From assembly GCA_965603125.1 (NCBI GenBank), contig CBFDBU010000004.1, positions 62,001 through 126,000 on the forward strand: a stretch of 64,000 nt of DNA, read 5' to 3'. The DNA comes from JAJRTA01 sp965603125 (GTDB lineage Bacteria; Zixibacteria; MSB-5A5; GN15; FEB-12). Below are positions 1-9,056 of this stretch, in pieces. How positions within the stretch are numbered: the first letter of the stretch is position 1; each line of letters starts with the position of its first letter. Both the position numbers and the translations under genes were made by a program. Below the pieces are notes generated by a model, which did not search any database, was not told where the DNA came from, and was given only the letters and a program-made list of their open reading frames with translations.

Positions 1-15
1 TCAGCAAAACCGATC

Positions 16-54
16 AAAAAAGGGTGGTCTCCGACCTTTTGCCGGAGACCACCC
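16..54 (-). terminator. Rho-independent terminator of the porin-like gene
   Basis: A perfect 12-bp inverted repeat (22-33 with 43-54, arms GGGTGGTCTCCG/CGGAGACCACCC) encloses a 9-nt loop. On the minus strand it is followed by six T (complement of 16-21). It lies about 105 bp downstream of the stop codon of the minus-strand porin-like gene, so it should end that transcript. Confidence 0.9.
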
Positions 55-159
55 GTGGAGCCTTTCGTGAGCACCCCCCTAGGCCTTCGTCATACCCAGC
101 GTCTCGCTCACGTCAGCGGTGTCGATACGAAACCTTGGCAGACACTGTCCACCGAGTTG

Positions 160-1164
160 TTAGAATCCAGCGACCAACTGCAGGATATTGGCGTTGTTGG
201 TGCTGTTGTCGCTGTCAATGACCGTCTCAAAACGGAGTTCCACTCCGTTTGTGACGGCATAACCGGCCCCGAGTGAGTACAGGGTTGTCCAGTCGACCCC
301 GTCCGGCTTGAAGGAATCGTACCGTCCAACCAGAAAAGTCCGGCCAAAATCATAGACGGACTGGAAGTAATACCCCTTGTTCTTTTCCTCGGTGATTGAA
401 CGGTTGAGCGAATGGGTTATGTACTCGCCCTTGAAGTCGAAGTTGCTGATCCAGTACTGGAAGTCTCCTCCCATCAGAACCATCTCATCCTTGTCCGACT
501 CATTCAGGCCCACAGCAAAGGAACCGCCGACCTCGAGATGCTCGACCGGGGTAAACCCGAGCCGGCCTCCGAAAGCATTGGCCGGGGTGGTGTTGACTTC
601 CGTACCGATGGGCACTCCCAGCGCGAGGCTTTGGGCCTGATCGATGACGTCGAAAGAGGATTCGAAACCGTTGACACCAAAGACAATAAGGTTAGCGACA
701 TCCGAGGTGACATTGAGCCTGAAACCGAAATCATTCCAGCAGCCGTGGGTCATTTCAACCACCAGGGGCGCCGTGACGAGTTTGCGGTCGATCGAAGGAT
801 ACACCCAGTAGTCGATTCCGAAGGGTACGTCGAACAGTCCGGCAGCGATGTTAACCGAGGACACCGGGCCGCTCTCGTAGGAGTACAGGTTAATGTCGAT
901 CTCAGCTTCTCCCAGTTCAAAACCGGAAGTCTGGTTGTTGTAGGCCACGGCCACCTTGATTGCGGCCTTCTCTGACAACTCGCTCTCGATGTCAACCTCG
1001 GCCTGGCCCAGGCCGAATTCGTTCCGATCTCCCCGCGAGTCCTGGTAGGTACTCGTGACGTCGAAGAAACCGGAGATGTCGAGCTCGGAGCCGGACGCCG
1101 CAGCGGGCATCACGACTGCAAAGGCGAGAGCCCACAGTCCGAAAATGCTGATTGCCTTTTTCAT
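160..1164 (-). CDS. Outer-membrane beta-barrel, porin-like protein
   Basis: Encodes a 334-residue exported protein. The N-terminus is a typical Sec signal peptide (MKKAISIFG, then a hydrophobic stretch ending near AAASG). The rest is rich in alternating polar/hydrophobic segments with aromatic residues, and it ends in ...LQLVAGF with a terminal Phe, as in outer-membrane barrels. The start is ATG at 1164 because AGGAGG lies 7 nt upstream; an in-frame TTG two codons earlier falls inside the spacer. It is a single gene followed by a strong terminator. By family resemblance it would be a channel or structural barrel in the outer membrane; the substrate cannot be read from the sequence. Confidence 0.75.
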   Translation of the reverse strand: MKKAISIFGLWALAFAVVMPAAASGSELDISGFFDVTSTYQDSRGDRNEFGLGQAEVDIESELSEKAAIKVAVAYNNQTSGFELGEAEIDINLYSYESGPVSSVNIAAGLFDVPFGIDYWVYPSIDRKLVTAPLVVEMTHGCWNDFGFRLNVTSDVANLIVFGVNGFESSFDVIDQAQSLALGVPIGTEVNTTPANAFGGRLGFTPVEHLEVGGSFAVGLNESDKDEMVLMGGDFQYWISNFDFKGEYITHSLNRSITEEKNKGYYFQSVYDFGRTFLVGRYDSFKPDGVDWTTLYSLGAGYAVTNGVELRFETVIDSDNSTNNANILQLVAGF

Positions 1165-1869
1165 TTGCAATCCTCCTGTGTGTGATTGGTTTGTACACCA
1201 TTGTATTCTTGCGGTTTTACTGGCTTTTTGAAATAACCCCTGGCCGAAGCCGACCTCCCCGCGTCAGGTTGCACATTAATAACAATGCCCTTTCGCAAAC
1301 CCGTCGAAGGGTGGTGCCGTCGGCGCTCTGTCCCGAACATAAGCAATTCGGTCTCTTGGCCTGCTGAATCGATGCACATTCACTCCCAGAATTAGTCGGC
1401 TGTTTTGGAAATTCCTTAAGCACCGAAGTGATTTCGGCCGGGTGGCGCAATCAATCGGGAGTCCCGCCGCGAGCATCGTACACACTCGGACACCGCCAAG
1501 TCGAGGACTCCTGACACCTGTTGCGCGATACCCGGCCAGTATGCGTTCAGACCGTGTGTCAGCGGGCTTTTCTCCCGCAGTACCCGGCTCTACCGCACAA
1601 GCGGCGGGGATCATGCCCACCTCGCTGTCAACCATTTTGGAACCGATGACGATACCGCTCGCAGCCACAGGCTGTGCAGATTTTGAACAGGTGGAACTGA
1701 TCCGTGGACGCCTGCCCGCGTTGCCGCGCAGTCTACTTCCTGTTTGAGTTGTCCGGTCATATTGTTTACCTTGCGCGGGCCGGCTCAACGCAGATGGGAC
1801 GGAGTTCACCGGCCGGTCGGCGGCGAATCGCCCGGCGCAGGATGATTTCGCCACGGGAAAGGTAAGAAG
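1165..1869. other. 705-bp intergenic region, no gene recognised
   Basis: This lies between the divergent porin-like gene (minus) and the flippase gene (plus). Open frames on both strands here give Arg/Pro/Ser-rich translations with no family resemblance and no good ribosome-binding site. It should hold both promoters and perhaps a leader RNA, but I could not assign a consensus promoter or a known riboswitch. Confidence 0.5.
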
Positions 1870-3381
1870 TTGCCCGGTTTAGGACAGCAATTTCTCAGGA
1901 ACGTATATACATCATGGCTGGGGTATGCGATTCGGGCGGTGGTCGCGTTTCTTTTCGTACCGTATATAACCACCGTGCTGGGCGACAGCCGCTACGGGGT
2001 CTGGGTAATCGCCTTTCAGACAATTAACTACTTTTCGCTGCTTGACATCGGGATGAGTTCCGCCATCACCAGGTACGTGTCGAAGTTTCTCAGTAAGCGG
2101 GACTTCGGCGGCATCAACCGCGTGCTCAACACTTCCAACCTCGCCTGCCTGGCGCTTGGCAGCCTTGCCCTGGCGGGGGTTTATCTTTTCACGGTGTTGT
2201 TTTTCGATTACTTCAAGATCGGCGACCCGGCCCTGGCCGAAGAAGGCAGAAAGGCCCTGCTTGTCCTGGGGCTGTTTATCGCCTGCAGTTTTTACCTGCT
2301 CCCGTTCGGCAACACGTTGGTGGCTTTCCAGCGCCAGGATATCGCCGCCGGTCTCAAACTTGCCGAGGAACTGGTGCGAACGGCCATCATGGTCTGGCTG
2401 CTCAGCCAGGGATATGGCCTTCTCTCGCTGGCCCTGTCGCTGGTGGCGGTATCGGTGGCACGACACCTGGTCGCCCTTGCCTTGCTGAAAAGACTGCACC
2501 CCCAACTGCGATTCGCTCCCGGCCTGGCTGACGCCAAAACAGCCACGATGCTTCTGGGCTACTCCAGGATATCGTTCGGCATTACCGTGGGCTGGCTGGC
2601 TATTTTCAATACCGATGTCTTTCTTATCGGCCTGCTGAATTCGGCCGCGGCTGCCGGCATCTACTATCCGGGGGCTCAATTGCTGCTTCACTTTCGCAAT
2701 CTGGTCAATTCCATCGGAACGCCGCTGATCCCGGCGATCTCGCACCTCGACGCCACAACAGGCCGAAGCAGAATCAACGAGGTCTATTTCAAGGGCCTCC
2801 GATACACCTCTTACCTGTCTTTCCTACTGGCCGTCGGCCTGATCGCTTACGCCCGGTCTTTTGTCTACCTGTGGCTGGCGCCGGAGTTCGCCGAGACGGC
2901 TGTCGTGATAATCGTTCTGGCGGCGGGCGCAGCGGTCTTCCTCCCCCAGATCATCGGCAACGCCGTCCTCTTCGGCATCGAGAAACACCGGTACATTCTC
3001 CGTGTCCTGGCGGTTGAAACCGTGGCCAAAATCACTCTGGCCCTGATTCTGGTCGGGGAATACGGACTCCTCGGGATGGCCCTGGCATCGGCGATCCCCC
3101 AGGTGGTCGTCTATCTGAGCCTCTTCCCCTGGCTGTTGGCTCGCCAGTTGCAGGTTTCGTTCGCGCGTCTGATCTGGTGCGGGTTGAAGAGCGGCCTGGC
3201 AGCGGTTATGGTGGCAGTCCCGGTTACGATTCTGGTTCAGCAATTGCTGCCTCCCGATACCTGGGCCGCCTTTGCCATCAACATTATCACCGTTGTCCTG
3301 GTTTCGGGCGCCATCGGTTATCGCTTTGTTCTGCGGCCGGATGATCGCCTGCGGGTTGTCGAGCTTTTCTACAGAAGGTGA
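1870..3381 (+). CDS. Oligosaccharide flippase (MOP superfamily, Wzx/MurJ-like)
   Basis: 503-residue polytopic inner-membrane protein with about 12-14 hydrophobic segments spread over its length. The N-terminal pattern (FLRNVYTSWLGYAIRAVVAF, then GDSRYGVWVIAFQTINYFSLLDIGMSSAITRY) is typical of polysaccharide-biosynthesis/RfbX-type flippases, which move undecaprenyl-linked sugars across the inner membrane. The start is TTG at 1870, with AAAGG upstream; no ATG gives a better N-terminus. No glycosyltransferases lie next to it, so the substrate (O-antigen, capsule or exopolysaccharide) is unknown. Confidence 0.85.
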   Translation: MPGLGQQFLRNVYTSWLGYAIRAVVAFLFVPYITTVLGDSRYGVWVIAFQTINYFSLLDIGMSSAITRYVSKFLSKRDFGGINRVLNTSNLACLALGSLALAGVYLFTVLFFDYFKIGDPALAEEGRKALLVLGLFIACSFYLLPFGNTLVAFQRQDIAAGLKLAEELVRTAIMVWLLSQGYGLLSLALSLVAVSVARHLVALALLKRLHPQLRFAPGLADAKTATMLLGYSRISFGITVGWLAIFNTDVFLIGLLNSAAAAGIYYPGAQLLLHFRNLVNSIGTPLIPAISHLDATTGRSRINEVYFKGLRYTSYLSFLLAVGLIAYARSFVYLWLAPEFAETAVVIIVLAAGAAVFLPQIIGNAVLFGIEKHRYILRVLAVETVAKITLALILVGEYGLLGMALASAIPQVVVYLSLFPWLLARQLQVSFARLIWCGLKSGLAAVMVAVPVTILVQQLLPPDTWAAFAINIITVVLVSGAIGYRFVLRPDDRLRVVELFYRR

Positions 3382-3531
3382 GCGGCGCTGCATGACCTGC
3401 CGTTTACGCTCCCGGCGCACGCAGGCATAAGCAGCGCGACCCACAAAACAACCGGCCCCAGGTGCTGGTTCTGGAGGAACTGAAAATCACACCTGAGGCC
3501 GACTCTGTTTTTCAGAAGTCCGTACGGCGGT

Positions 3532-4572
3532 CTACTTGTTCATGGCCGCAGGACAGTTTGCGCGCCACCAGCCGGAGAAGTACGAGCCGGTATAGACGGC
3601 CTCGGTCGTGGGAAGTCCGAAGCGGCCGCCAAGTTCACCCTGAATCTCGCTATTCCGGTCGGAGTAGTATCCCTCGAAATAGCCGTGCGGCCAGCGGCAG
3701 TTGACGCACGAGAACGTCCACGGTGTGTAATCCCACACTCCCCAGATGCGGCCTTCCCAGTGGAAACAGAGATCCACAAACATCCCGCAGAAGGTGCGTC
3801 GGCCATCGTTGCACGTCCGGTATCGACCGGCCAGGTAGCCGATGTGGTGACTGTAGGCGTCGAATCGCCTGCCGAAGAAAAAGCCCCCGTGCCGGTCTTT
3901 GGCCACCCAGCGACCGTGAAGAGTGCCGTGCGGACAGTTGTTGTTGCCGAGTTTGACGACTCCAATCGCCACCGAGTTGACATTGTCAACATGAATGACC
4001 GTATCGAACGACTCAGCCGGGAGAGGAATTCTCACCGAGCAGGGCGCTGTCACGAGATTCAAGAACGGCGCCGTGATGTAGGTGACATTGGTGTTTACAT
4101 AGACCTGCAGGGCAAGGCCGTCGAAATCCCCGGCCGTCTGCGACACCCAGGCAACCGCTCGCCCGGTGCTGTATGGCAGAACCGAATCCTGCCCTGGTTC
4201 GAAGTCGATCGTCTCTGTTACGACGATCATCCCTTCGCCCTCAAGACTCAATAAGCCCGACCAGTCAGTCGGGGTCGGATCGTACGACCCGCCGCTGCCT
4301 GTCAGACTACCCCAGAGAAGCTTGACCTCATAAGCGTCATAGTGGGTGACCGTCGCGGAAGCGACCTGTTCATCCAGCCCGGTTGCCTCCTCGATCAGAG
4401 TATAGTATTCCTCAAGCCCGCCCTGGCCGTCCTGCCAGGGAATAATCTCTTCGGGTACCGGGAACTGCTCCACCTCCTGCACAGCCTGCGTGACCGGTTC
4501 GGTGGACCGTTCGCTGCATCCGGCCGCAAGCATCAGCAGGCAGGCCAACGCCAGAACTAATTTGTGCTTCAT
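3532..4572 (-). CDS. Predicted secreted lipoprotein, unknown function
   Basis: 346 residues. The start at 4572 is fixed by GAGGTG 5 nt upstream. The N-terminus MKHKLVLALACLLMLAAGCS is a lipoprotein signal with lipobox LAAGC (lipidated Cys19). The middle part is beta-rich, and the C-terminal part has many Trp, Cys, Gly and Tyr residues (for example CGMFVDLCFHWEGRIWG), suggesting a disulphide-bonded extracytoplasmic fold. I do not recognise a family. It is divergent from the S9 peptidase gene across a 277-bp gap. Confidence 0.75.
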   Translation of the reverse strand: MKHKLVLALACLLMLAAGCSERSTEPVTQAVQEVEQFPVPEEIIPWQDGQGGLEEYYTLIEEATGLDEQVASATVTHYDAYEVKLLWGSLTGSGGSYDPTPTDWSGLLSLEGEGMIVVTETIDFEPGQDSVLPYSTGRAVAWVSQTAGDFDGLALQVYVNTNVTYITAPFLNLVTAPCSVRIPLPAESFDTVIHVDNVNSVAIGVVKLGNNNCPHGTLHGRWVAKDRHGGFFFGRRFDAYSHHIGYLAGRYRTCNDGRRTFCGMFVDLCFHWEGRIWGVWDYTPWTFSCVNCRWPHGYFEGYYSDRNSEIQGELGGRFGLPTTEAVYTGSYFSGWWRANCPAAMNK

Positions 4573-4849
4573 CCGTTCACCTCGCATCCTGTTGATAGTC
4601 TTATCTGCCGAGCCTGCAACCGGTAGAGGGATACCGTGGAGTGGGATCATGGTGATAACGGTACAGGTCTGCTCACACTGGAAATATAGAATCGTCGCGG
4701 TGAGGTTGCAAGCGATTTCTTGCCTTGATAGACCACCTCTTCTCCGTATCGGTGTGATCGGTCCGCATCAACATTATGCTTGTCGTCCGACCGGCAGAAG
4801 CTTAGCTTGCCCGCAGAACAGACTCACCGATAACAATACGGGATGTGTC

Positions 4850-6871
4850 ATGAAGAAAACAACTCGCCGCAGCGCAAGGAAACGGCCGCTAAGGGCCCAA
4901 GATCTGTTCAAGCTCCGTCTGCCGACCTCCGTCGCGATTTCCCCCGACGAGAAACTGGTCGCCCACACCGTAGAGCGAATGGACAAGAAGGAAAACAAGT
5001 ACTTCTCCAACATCTACGTTTATGACTTGACTGCAGGAGAGGAACGCCAATTTACGCACGGCGACCATAATGACGGCCAGCCGGTATGGTCTCCGGACGG
5101 ACGTTACCTGGCCTTCGTCTCCACCCGCGACAAGAAGACCGGGATCTACGTCATGCCGACCCGCGGCGGGGCGGAAAACCAGCTCTTGGAACTGGACGGC
5201 GCTATAACGGACCTGCAGTGGACACCGGACAGCGCCGACCTTGTCTTCTGCCTTCGGTACAACGACTCGCATTTCATCAAAGACGAGAAAAAGAAAAAAC
5301 AACCTCCGGTCTATCGGCACGTGACGCGCCTTTTCTACCGCCTCGACGGCTCCGGTTTTGAGCCCAAGGACATCTTCCGCGTCTATTCCCTCAACATGGA
5401 TAACCCCAAACTCCGGCGGATCACGGCGGGCAGGCGCGACAGCTTCTTCGCCCGGGTTTCTCCCAGCGGAAAGTGGGTCGCCTACGTTTCCAACCGGGCC
5501 AAAGACCAGGACATGGATCACCTCAAACTCGACTTGTTCATCACCCCGTACAAAGGCGGCAAGGAAAGACGTATTCCGACACCCGCGGGGCCGGTGTTTG
5601 CTCCGGCCTTCTCACCGGACGGCAGGCACATCGCCTACTTAGGGCACGACAAGCCCCGCGACGCCTGGGGTATCGCTAACTTTCACGTCTGGAAAGTGGG
5701 CGTGAGCGGTTCGCCGAAAGCCAGAGACCTGATGTCCGCCTTTGATCGCATGGCCTACGATCAGTCGATTACCGACAGCGGCGATGCTGGCGACACCTCC
5801 CCCCTGTTCTGGTCGGACGACGGCAGGAAAGTGTTCTTCCTGTCTTCCGATATGGGAACGACCAACCTGTATAGTGTGCCTCACAGGGGGGGCAAGCCGA
5901 CCCGCATTATCAGAGGCCGGTGCCACATCAAGGGGTACTCCGTCAACGGCAATACGAAAACCGCCGCCCTGATATACTCCGATCTGACCAACCCGGGCGA
6001 GATTATGACCTGCCCGACCATGTACGGCGGCGAGAAAAAAGCCGTACGACACACTGACCTCAATCGCTTCCTTAGAACGGACGTGAAGCTGTGCCGGACG
6101 CGGGAAGTGCGATTCAGGTCGTTCGACGGCACCGAGGTCCAGGGATGGCTTGTGCACCCACCCAATTTCAAGCAGACCGGGAAATACCCGGCCATTCTCG
6201 AAATCCATGGCGGACCGCGCGTGCAGTATGCCTTTACGTTCTTCCACGAAATGCAGTTTTTGGCCGCCAAAGGTTACCTAGTGCTGTACACGAATCCCAG
6301 GGGTGGGGCCGGTCGCGGCGAGACCTGGGCCGAGGCGATCGAGGCCAGTTGGGGCGACCTGGACTACAAGGACTGCATGGCGGCCGCCGACTATCTCGCG
6401 CGGCAGAAATATGTCAATCCCAAGAAAATGGGCGTGACCGGCGGATCATACGGTGGTTACATGACTAACTGGATAATTGGTCACACGGACCGGTTTGCCG
6501 CCGCTGTGACGCAGAGGTCGGTGGTCGACCTGAAATCGTTCGTGGGGTCATCGGATTTTGGCTGGTCCCTCGAGCGCGAGTTTAAGGGCTGGCCGTGGAC
6601 CGACCCCGAGAACTACGAGAAGCGGTCTCCGATTACATACTACAAGAACGTCAGGACGCCGGTGCTCATCATCCACAGCGAGAAGGACCTCCGCTGCAGT
6701 ATCGAACAGGCGGAACAGATGTTCGTCAAGCTGAAAGCGCTCCGGAAGAAAGTCGAGATGGTCCGGTTCCCGGATGAACCACACGGCCTTTCGCGCCATG
6801 GCCGGCCCGACCGCCGTATCGCCAGGCTCGAATGGATCGAGAAATGGTTCAGGAAATACCTTAAGAGGTAG
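4850..6871 (+). CDS. S9 family prolyl oligopeptidase / acylaminoacyl peptidase
   Basis: 673-residue two-domain serine peptidase. Residues about 20-400 form a WD40-like TolB/DPP beta-propeller (repeated SPDGR/SPSGK motifs). The C-terminal alpha/beta-hydrolase domain carries GGSYGGYM with Ser533, plus Asp613 (SEKDLRC) and His645 (DEPHG), the expected S9 order and spacing. The family cleaves short peptides, often N-terminal dipeptides or acyl-amino acids. No signal peptide is evident, so it is probably cytoplasmic. The start at 4850 gives the usual family N-terminus, but its ribosome-binding site is weak (GGGATG). Confidence 0.92.
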   Translation: MKKTTRRSARKRPLRAQDLFKLRLPTSVAISPDEKLVAHTVERMDKKENKYFSNIYVYDLTAGEERQFTHGDHNDGQPVWSPDGRYLAFVSTRDKKTGIYVMPTRGGAENQLLELDGAITDLQWTPDSADLVFCLRYNDSHFIKDEKKKKQPPVYRHVTRLFYRLDGSGFEPKDIFRVYSLNMDNPKLRRITAGRRDSFFARVSPSGKWVAYVSNRAKDQDMDHLKLDLFITPYKGGKERRIPTPAGPVFAPAFSPDGRHIAYLGHDKPRDAWGIANFHVWKVGVSGSPKARDLMSAFDRMAYDQSITDSGDAGDTSPLFWSDDGRKVFFLSSDMGTTNLYSVPHRGGKPTRIIRGRCHIKGYSVNGNTKTAALIYSDLTNPGEIMTCPTMYGGEKKAVRHTDLNRFLRTDVKLCRTREVRFRSFDGTEVQGWLVHPPNFKQTGKYPAILEIHGGPRVQYAFTFFHEMQFLAAKGYLVLYTNPRGGAGRGETWAEAIEASWGDLDYKDCMAAADYLARQKYVNPKKMGVTGGSYGGYMTNWIIGHTDRFAAAVTQRSVVDLKSFVGSSDFGWSLEREFKGWPWTDPENYEKRSPITYYKNVRTPVLIIHSEKDLRCSIEQAEQMFVKLKALRKKVEMVRFPDEPHGLSRHGRPDRRIARLEWIEKWFRKYLKR

Positions 6872-6941
6872 CAAAGACCCTTCTGCCTGAAGAGATCGTC
6901 GCGACGCGGCAAGACCTTCCGCCGCAGACATGAGTCGCGGG

Positions 6942-7379
6942 CTACAGAGGGGAAGGGCGCCTGATAAGCCCGTCGGCCGACCTGACCGTGAACCCCTGTT
7001 GCATCAGGAAGGCTTCCGACTCCACTCGGGTACGGAATGTTTTCGAGATGCTCTTAATCCCCCCCTTAGCGATCATCTGATGAAGCTGCCGGTAGGTCGG
7101 TGGATTATTGATCACATTCACCGACCAGACCATGTTGTGCTCGCGACACCACTCCATATGCTTCCCGATAAGCTCAACGATTTCCGGGTATCCGATTTTC
7201 CAGTTCGAAAGATCGACCATTTTCGCCCAGGGCTTCTTGATCAGATCGACGACCTCCTCCTGGAAATCCTCTATGTAGCTTTCCGCTGTCTCAACTCTCC
7301 AGACACCGAATATCTTTTCGTAGATGATTCGATTGGGGAGATCGACATCAATACCATACTCAAGACTCCACCCGGTCAT
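6942..7379 (-). CDS. Small STAS/SpoIIAA-like protein
   Basis: 145-residue soluble protein. The alternation of a short strand (MVDLSNW), a helix and a further strand, and the overall length, resemble the SpoIIAA-like/STAS-fold proteins found as single-domain hypotheticals in many environmental bacteria. The start ATG at 7379 has GGAG 5 nt upstream. It stands alone, converging on the S9 peptidase gene. Function unknown; the fold call is by pattern only. AT-rich sequence upstream carries two TTGACA hexamers. Confidence 0.6.
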   Translation of the reverse strand: MTGWSLEYGIDVDLPNRIIYEKIFGVWRVETAESYIEDFQEEVVDLIKKPWAKMVDLSNWKIGYPEIVELIGKHMEWCREHNMVWSVNVINNPPTYRQLHQMIAKGGIKSISKTFRTRVESEAFLMQQGFTVRSADGLIRRPSPL

Positions 7380-7746
7380 GATTACTCCACAGACTCAAAA
7401 GAAACGATGCACTTGAGATTTCAGAAGTTATACAATCGACAGTGTCAATTAAACCGATAACTACCCAATGTCAATAATAAAACGTGCCCTTTTTCACAAA
7501 TTAGACATCCCCGCTATCTCCGGTATTGCCAACAACACAACATGTTAAACCGACCACTCCACGCTCCGCCCTGCGGACAATCATGTATATCACCGCCACA
7601 CCAGGCTGGCGTACCGAGAGTCGGGCCAAGTCCAGCGGGGGGTGCTTTCATCCGATCAGGGGCGCAGTTCCCACGATGGACTCAAGGAAGGCCAGGGTAG
7701 ACCTGGTCTGCCTGCCCGACGCCGACGGAGTCAGTCGAAGCAACCG
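7380..7746. other. 367-bp intergenic region
   Basis: The first 130 bp are AT-rich and contain two TTGACA hexamers on the minus strand (complement of 7443-7448 and 7469-7474). The upstream one has TTTAAT 15 nt downstream, a possible but poorly spaced promoter for the SpoIIAA-like gene. The rest is GC-rich and holds nothing I recognise. Confidence 0.4.
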
Positions 7747-8973
7747 TCAGCCCGGCCAGGTCGATCCGACCTTGGGGGGTGGCCCCTGACAGAACATATA
7801 ATCTACTAGGTAAACCAGGTCGGAGATATCGATGATGTCTATTCCTCCGACGCCGTTGATATTGCCCCGCCATCGAGGGTATCGAGGTGGCGGTCCGTCG
7901 ACGAACATGTAATCCACCAGGTAGACCAGGTCGGAGATGTCGATCACGAAATCGCCGTTAAGATCGCCCGGAAGATAGTTGAAGGCAGCGTGCACCGGGC
8001 CGTCGCCCACCGGGTAGCGAGCCAGTTCGTTCCCGGCCGAGTCTATTGACGTTACGAAATCCTTGAATGTCCCCACAAAGGCGCTGGTATCCTGATAGGC
8101 CGCCACCATCATGCAGCCGGAATCCACCACGATCGGGTTTTCCGCGCCGTGCAGCAATTCTCTTGTGGTAGCATCGTAGCTGTACACCTGACCATCGCTG
8201 ACCCATCCCCCGGCGGCAAGGTAGGCGATATTGTCCGGGCCGATAGTGATGTTGCCGGGGAAACCTCCGGTTGCAAAGGAGTCGATCACGGCATCGACGG
8301 CCGGGTCGAGCACGTAGATCATTCCGAACGCGGACCAGTAGTCTCCCGTGCAAACGACGTGGATCAGCCCGGCTGTGTCGCCGGTCAGATACTGCGGGTT
8401 TACGCCGACATTGAGCTCCATGAGCAGACTGTCGCCCTTCGTGTCGAATACGACCACCTTTCCCTGGCCGTACTGCCAGGTCATCGGGTCGAAGGCGGTG
8501 ATGCCGATGTAAGCCTTCCGGTTGCAGATCAATATCCCCTCCGGGCTGAGCCCCACCGGCCAATAGTCAACGACCGCGCGACTGACAACATCCACTTTCG
8601 CCAGACTGTTGTCGGCAAAGCCGGTCACGTATACGTACCGGCTGTCCAGAAACGCCATCCAGAAGGGACTGAAACCGTCGCTGAGAGAAATGAAAGCGAC
8701 TGTCGTTTCCGAGTTCAGGTCGATAAGCTGAATCTCGTCCGTACCCGAGACAACCACGTAGGCCATCGTATCCCGCACCACTATCTGGTTCGGATAGCAG
8801 AGCACGTCGGATCCGACGGTAACGACGTTGTTCATGGCAGCGCCGGTGTTCAGATTTATCTTCGACAGGGTTTCACCGGAGCCGTTCAGCACCCACGCCA
8901 CCGGATCGCGTGCCCACAGCGACGCCGACAGCAGAAAGATCGTGAATGCTAGTGCCGGCAGGTTTTTTGTCAT
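7747..8973 (-). CDS. Secreted YVTN-type beta-propeller with C-terminal dockerin-like repeats
   Basis: 408 residues. After a signal peptide (MTKNLPALAFTIFLLSASLWA) come about 300 residues of short repeated beta-propeller blades of the surface-layer/YVTN type (for example VYVTGFADNSLAKVD). The last 70 residues hold two copies of a dockerin-like calcium loop and helix: GDLNGDFVIDISDLVYLVDYM and a second DIIDISDLVYLVDYMF, each followed by GPPP. Dockerin I domains bind Ca2+ and dock to cohesins; here they may attach the propeller to a surface partner. The start ATG at 8973 has AGAGGA upstream. Confidence 0.85.
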   Translation of the reverse strand: MTKNLPALAFTIFLLSASLWARDPVAWVLNGSGETLSKINLNTGAAMNNVVTVGSDVLCYPNQIVVRDTMAYVVVSGTDEIQLIDLNSETTVAFISLSDGFSPFWMAFLDSRYVYVTGFADNSLAKVDVVSRAVVDYWPVGLSPEGILICNRKAYIGITAFDPMTWQYGQGKVVVFDTKGDSLLMELNVGVNPQYLTGDTAGLIHVVCTGDYWSAFGMIYVLDPAVDAVIDSFATGGFPGNITIGPDNIAYLAAGGWVSDGQVYSYDATTRELLHGAENPIVVDSGCMMVAAYQDTSAFVGTFKDFVTSIDSAGNELARYPVGDGPVHAAFNYLPGDLNGDFVIDISDLVYLVDYMFVDGPPPRYPRWRGNINGVGGIDIIDISDLVYLVDYMFCQGPPPKVGSTWPG

Positions 8974-9056
8974 TGTCAGTTCCTCTCATGCTATTCATTC
9001 CAATTCGTCCCGGTTTGTCATTGTCCTCGGTGCGCCCGTCCGACGAGCGCTGCTCT

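Noticed and set aside
1276..1854. A 192-codon minus-strand frame in the intergenic region before the flippase
   Set aside because: Composition is Arg/Ser/Pro-rich, no ribosome-binding site and no recognisable fold; it looks like a random open frame in GC-rich DNA.
6930..7460. A 176-codon plus-strand frame after the S9 peptidase
   Set aside because: It is antisense to the SpoIIAA-like gene, which has a good ribosome-binding site and a natural amino-acid composition.
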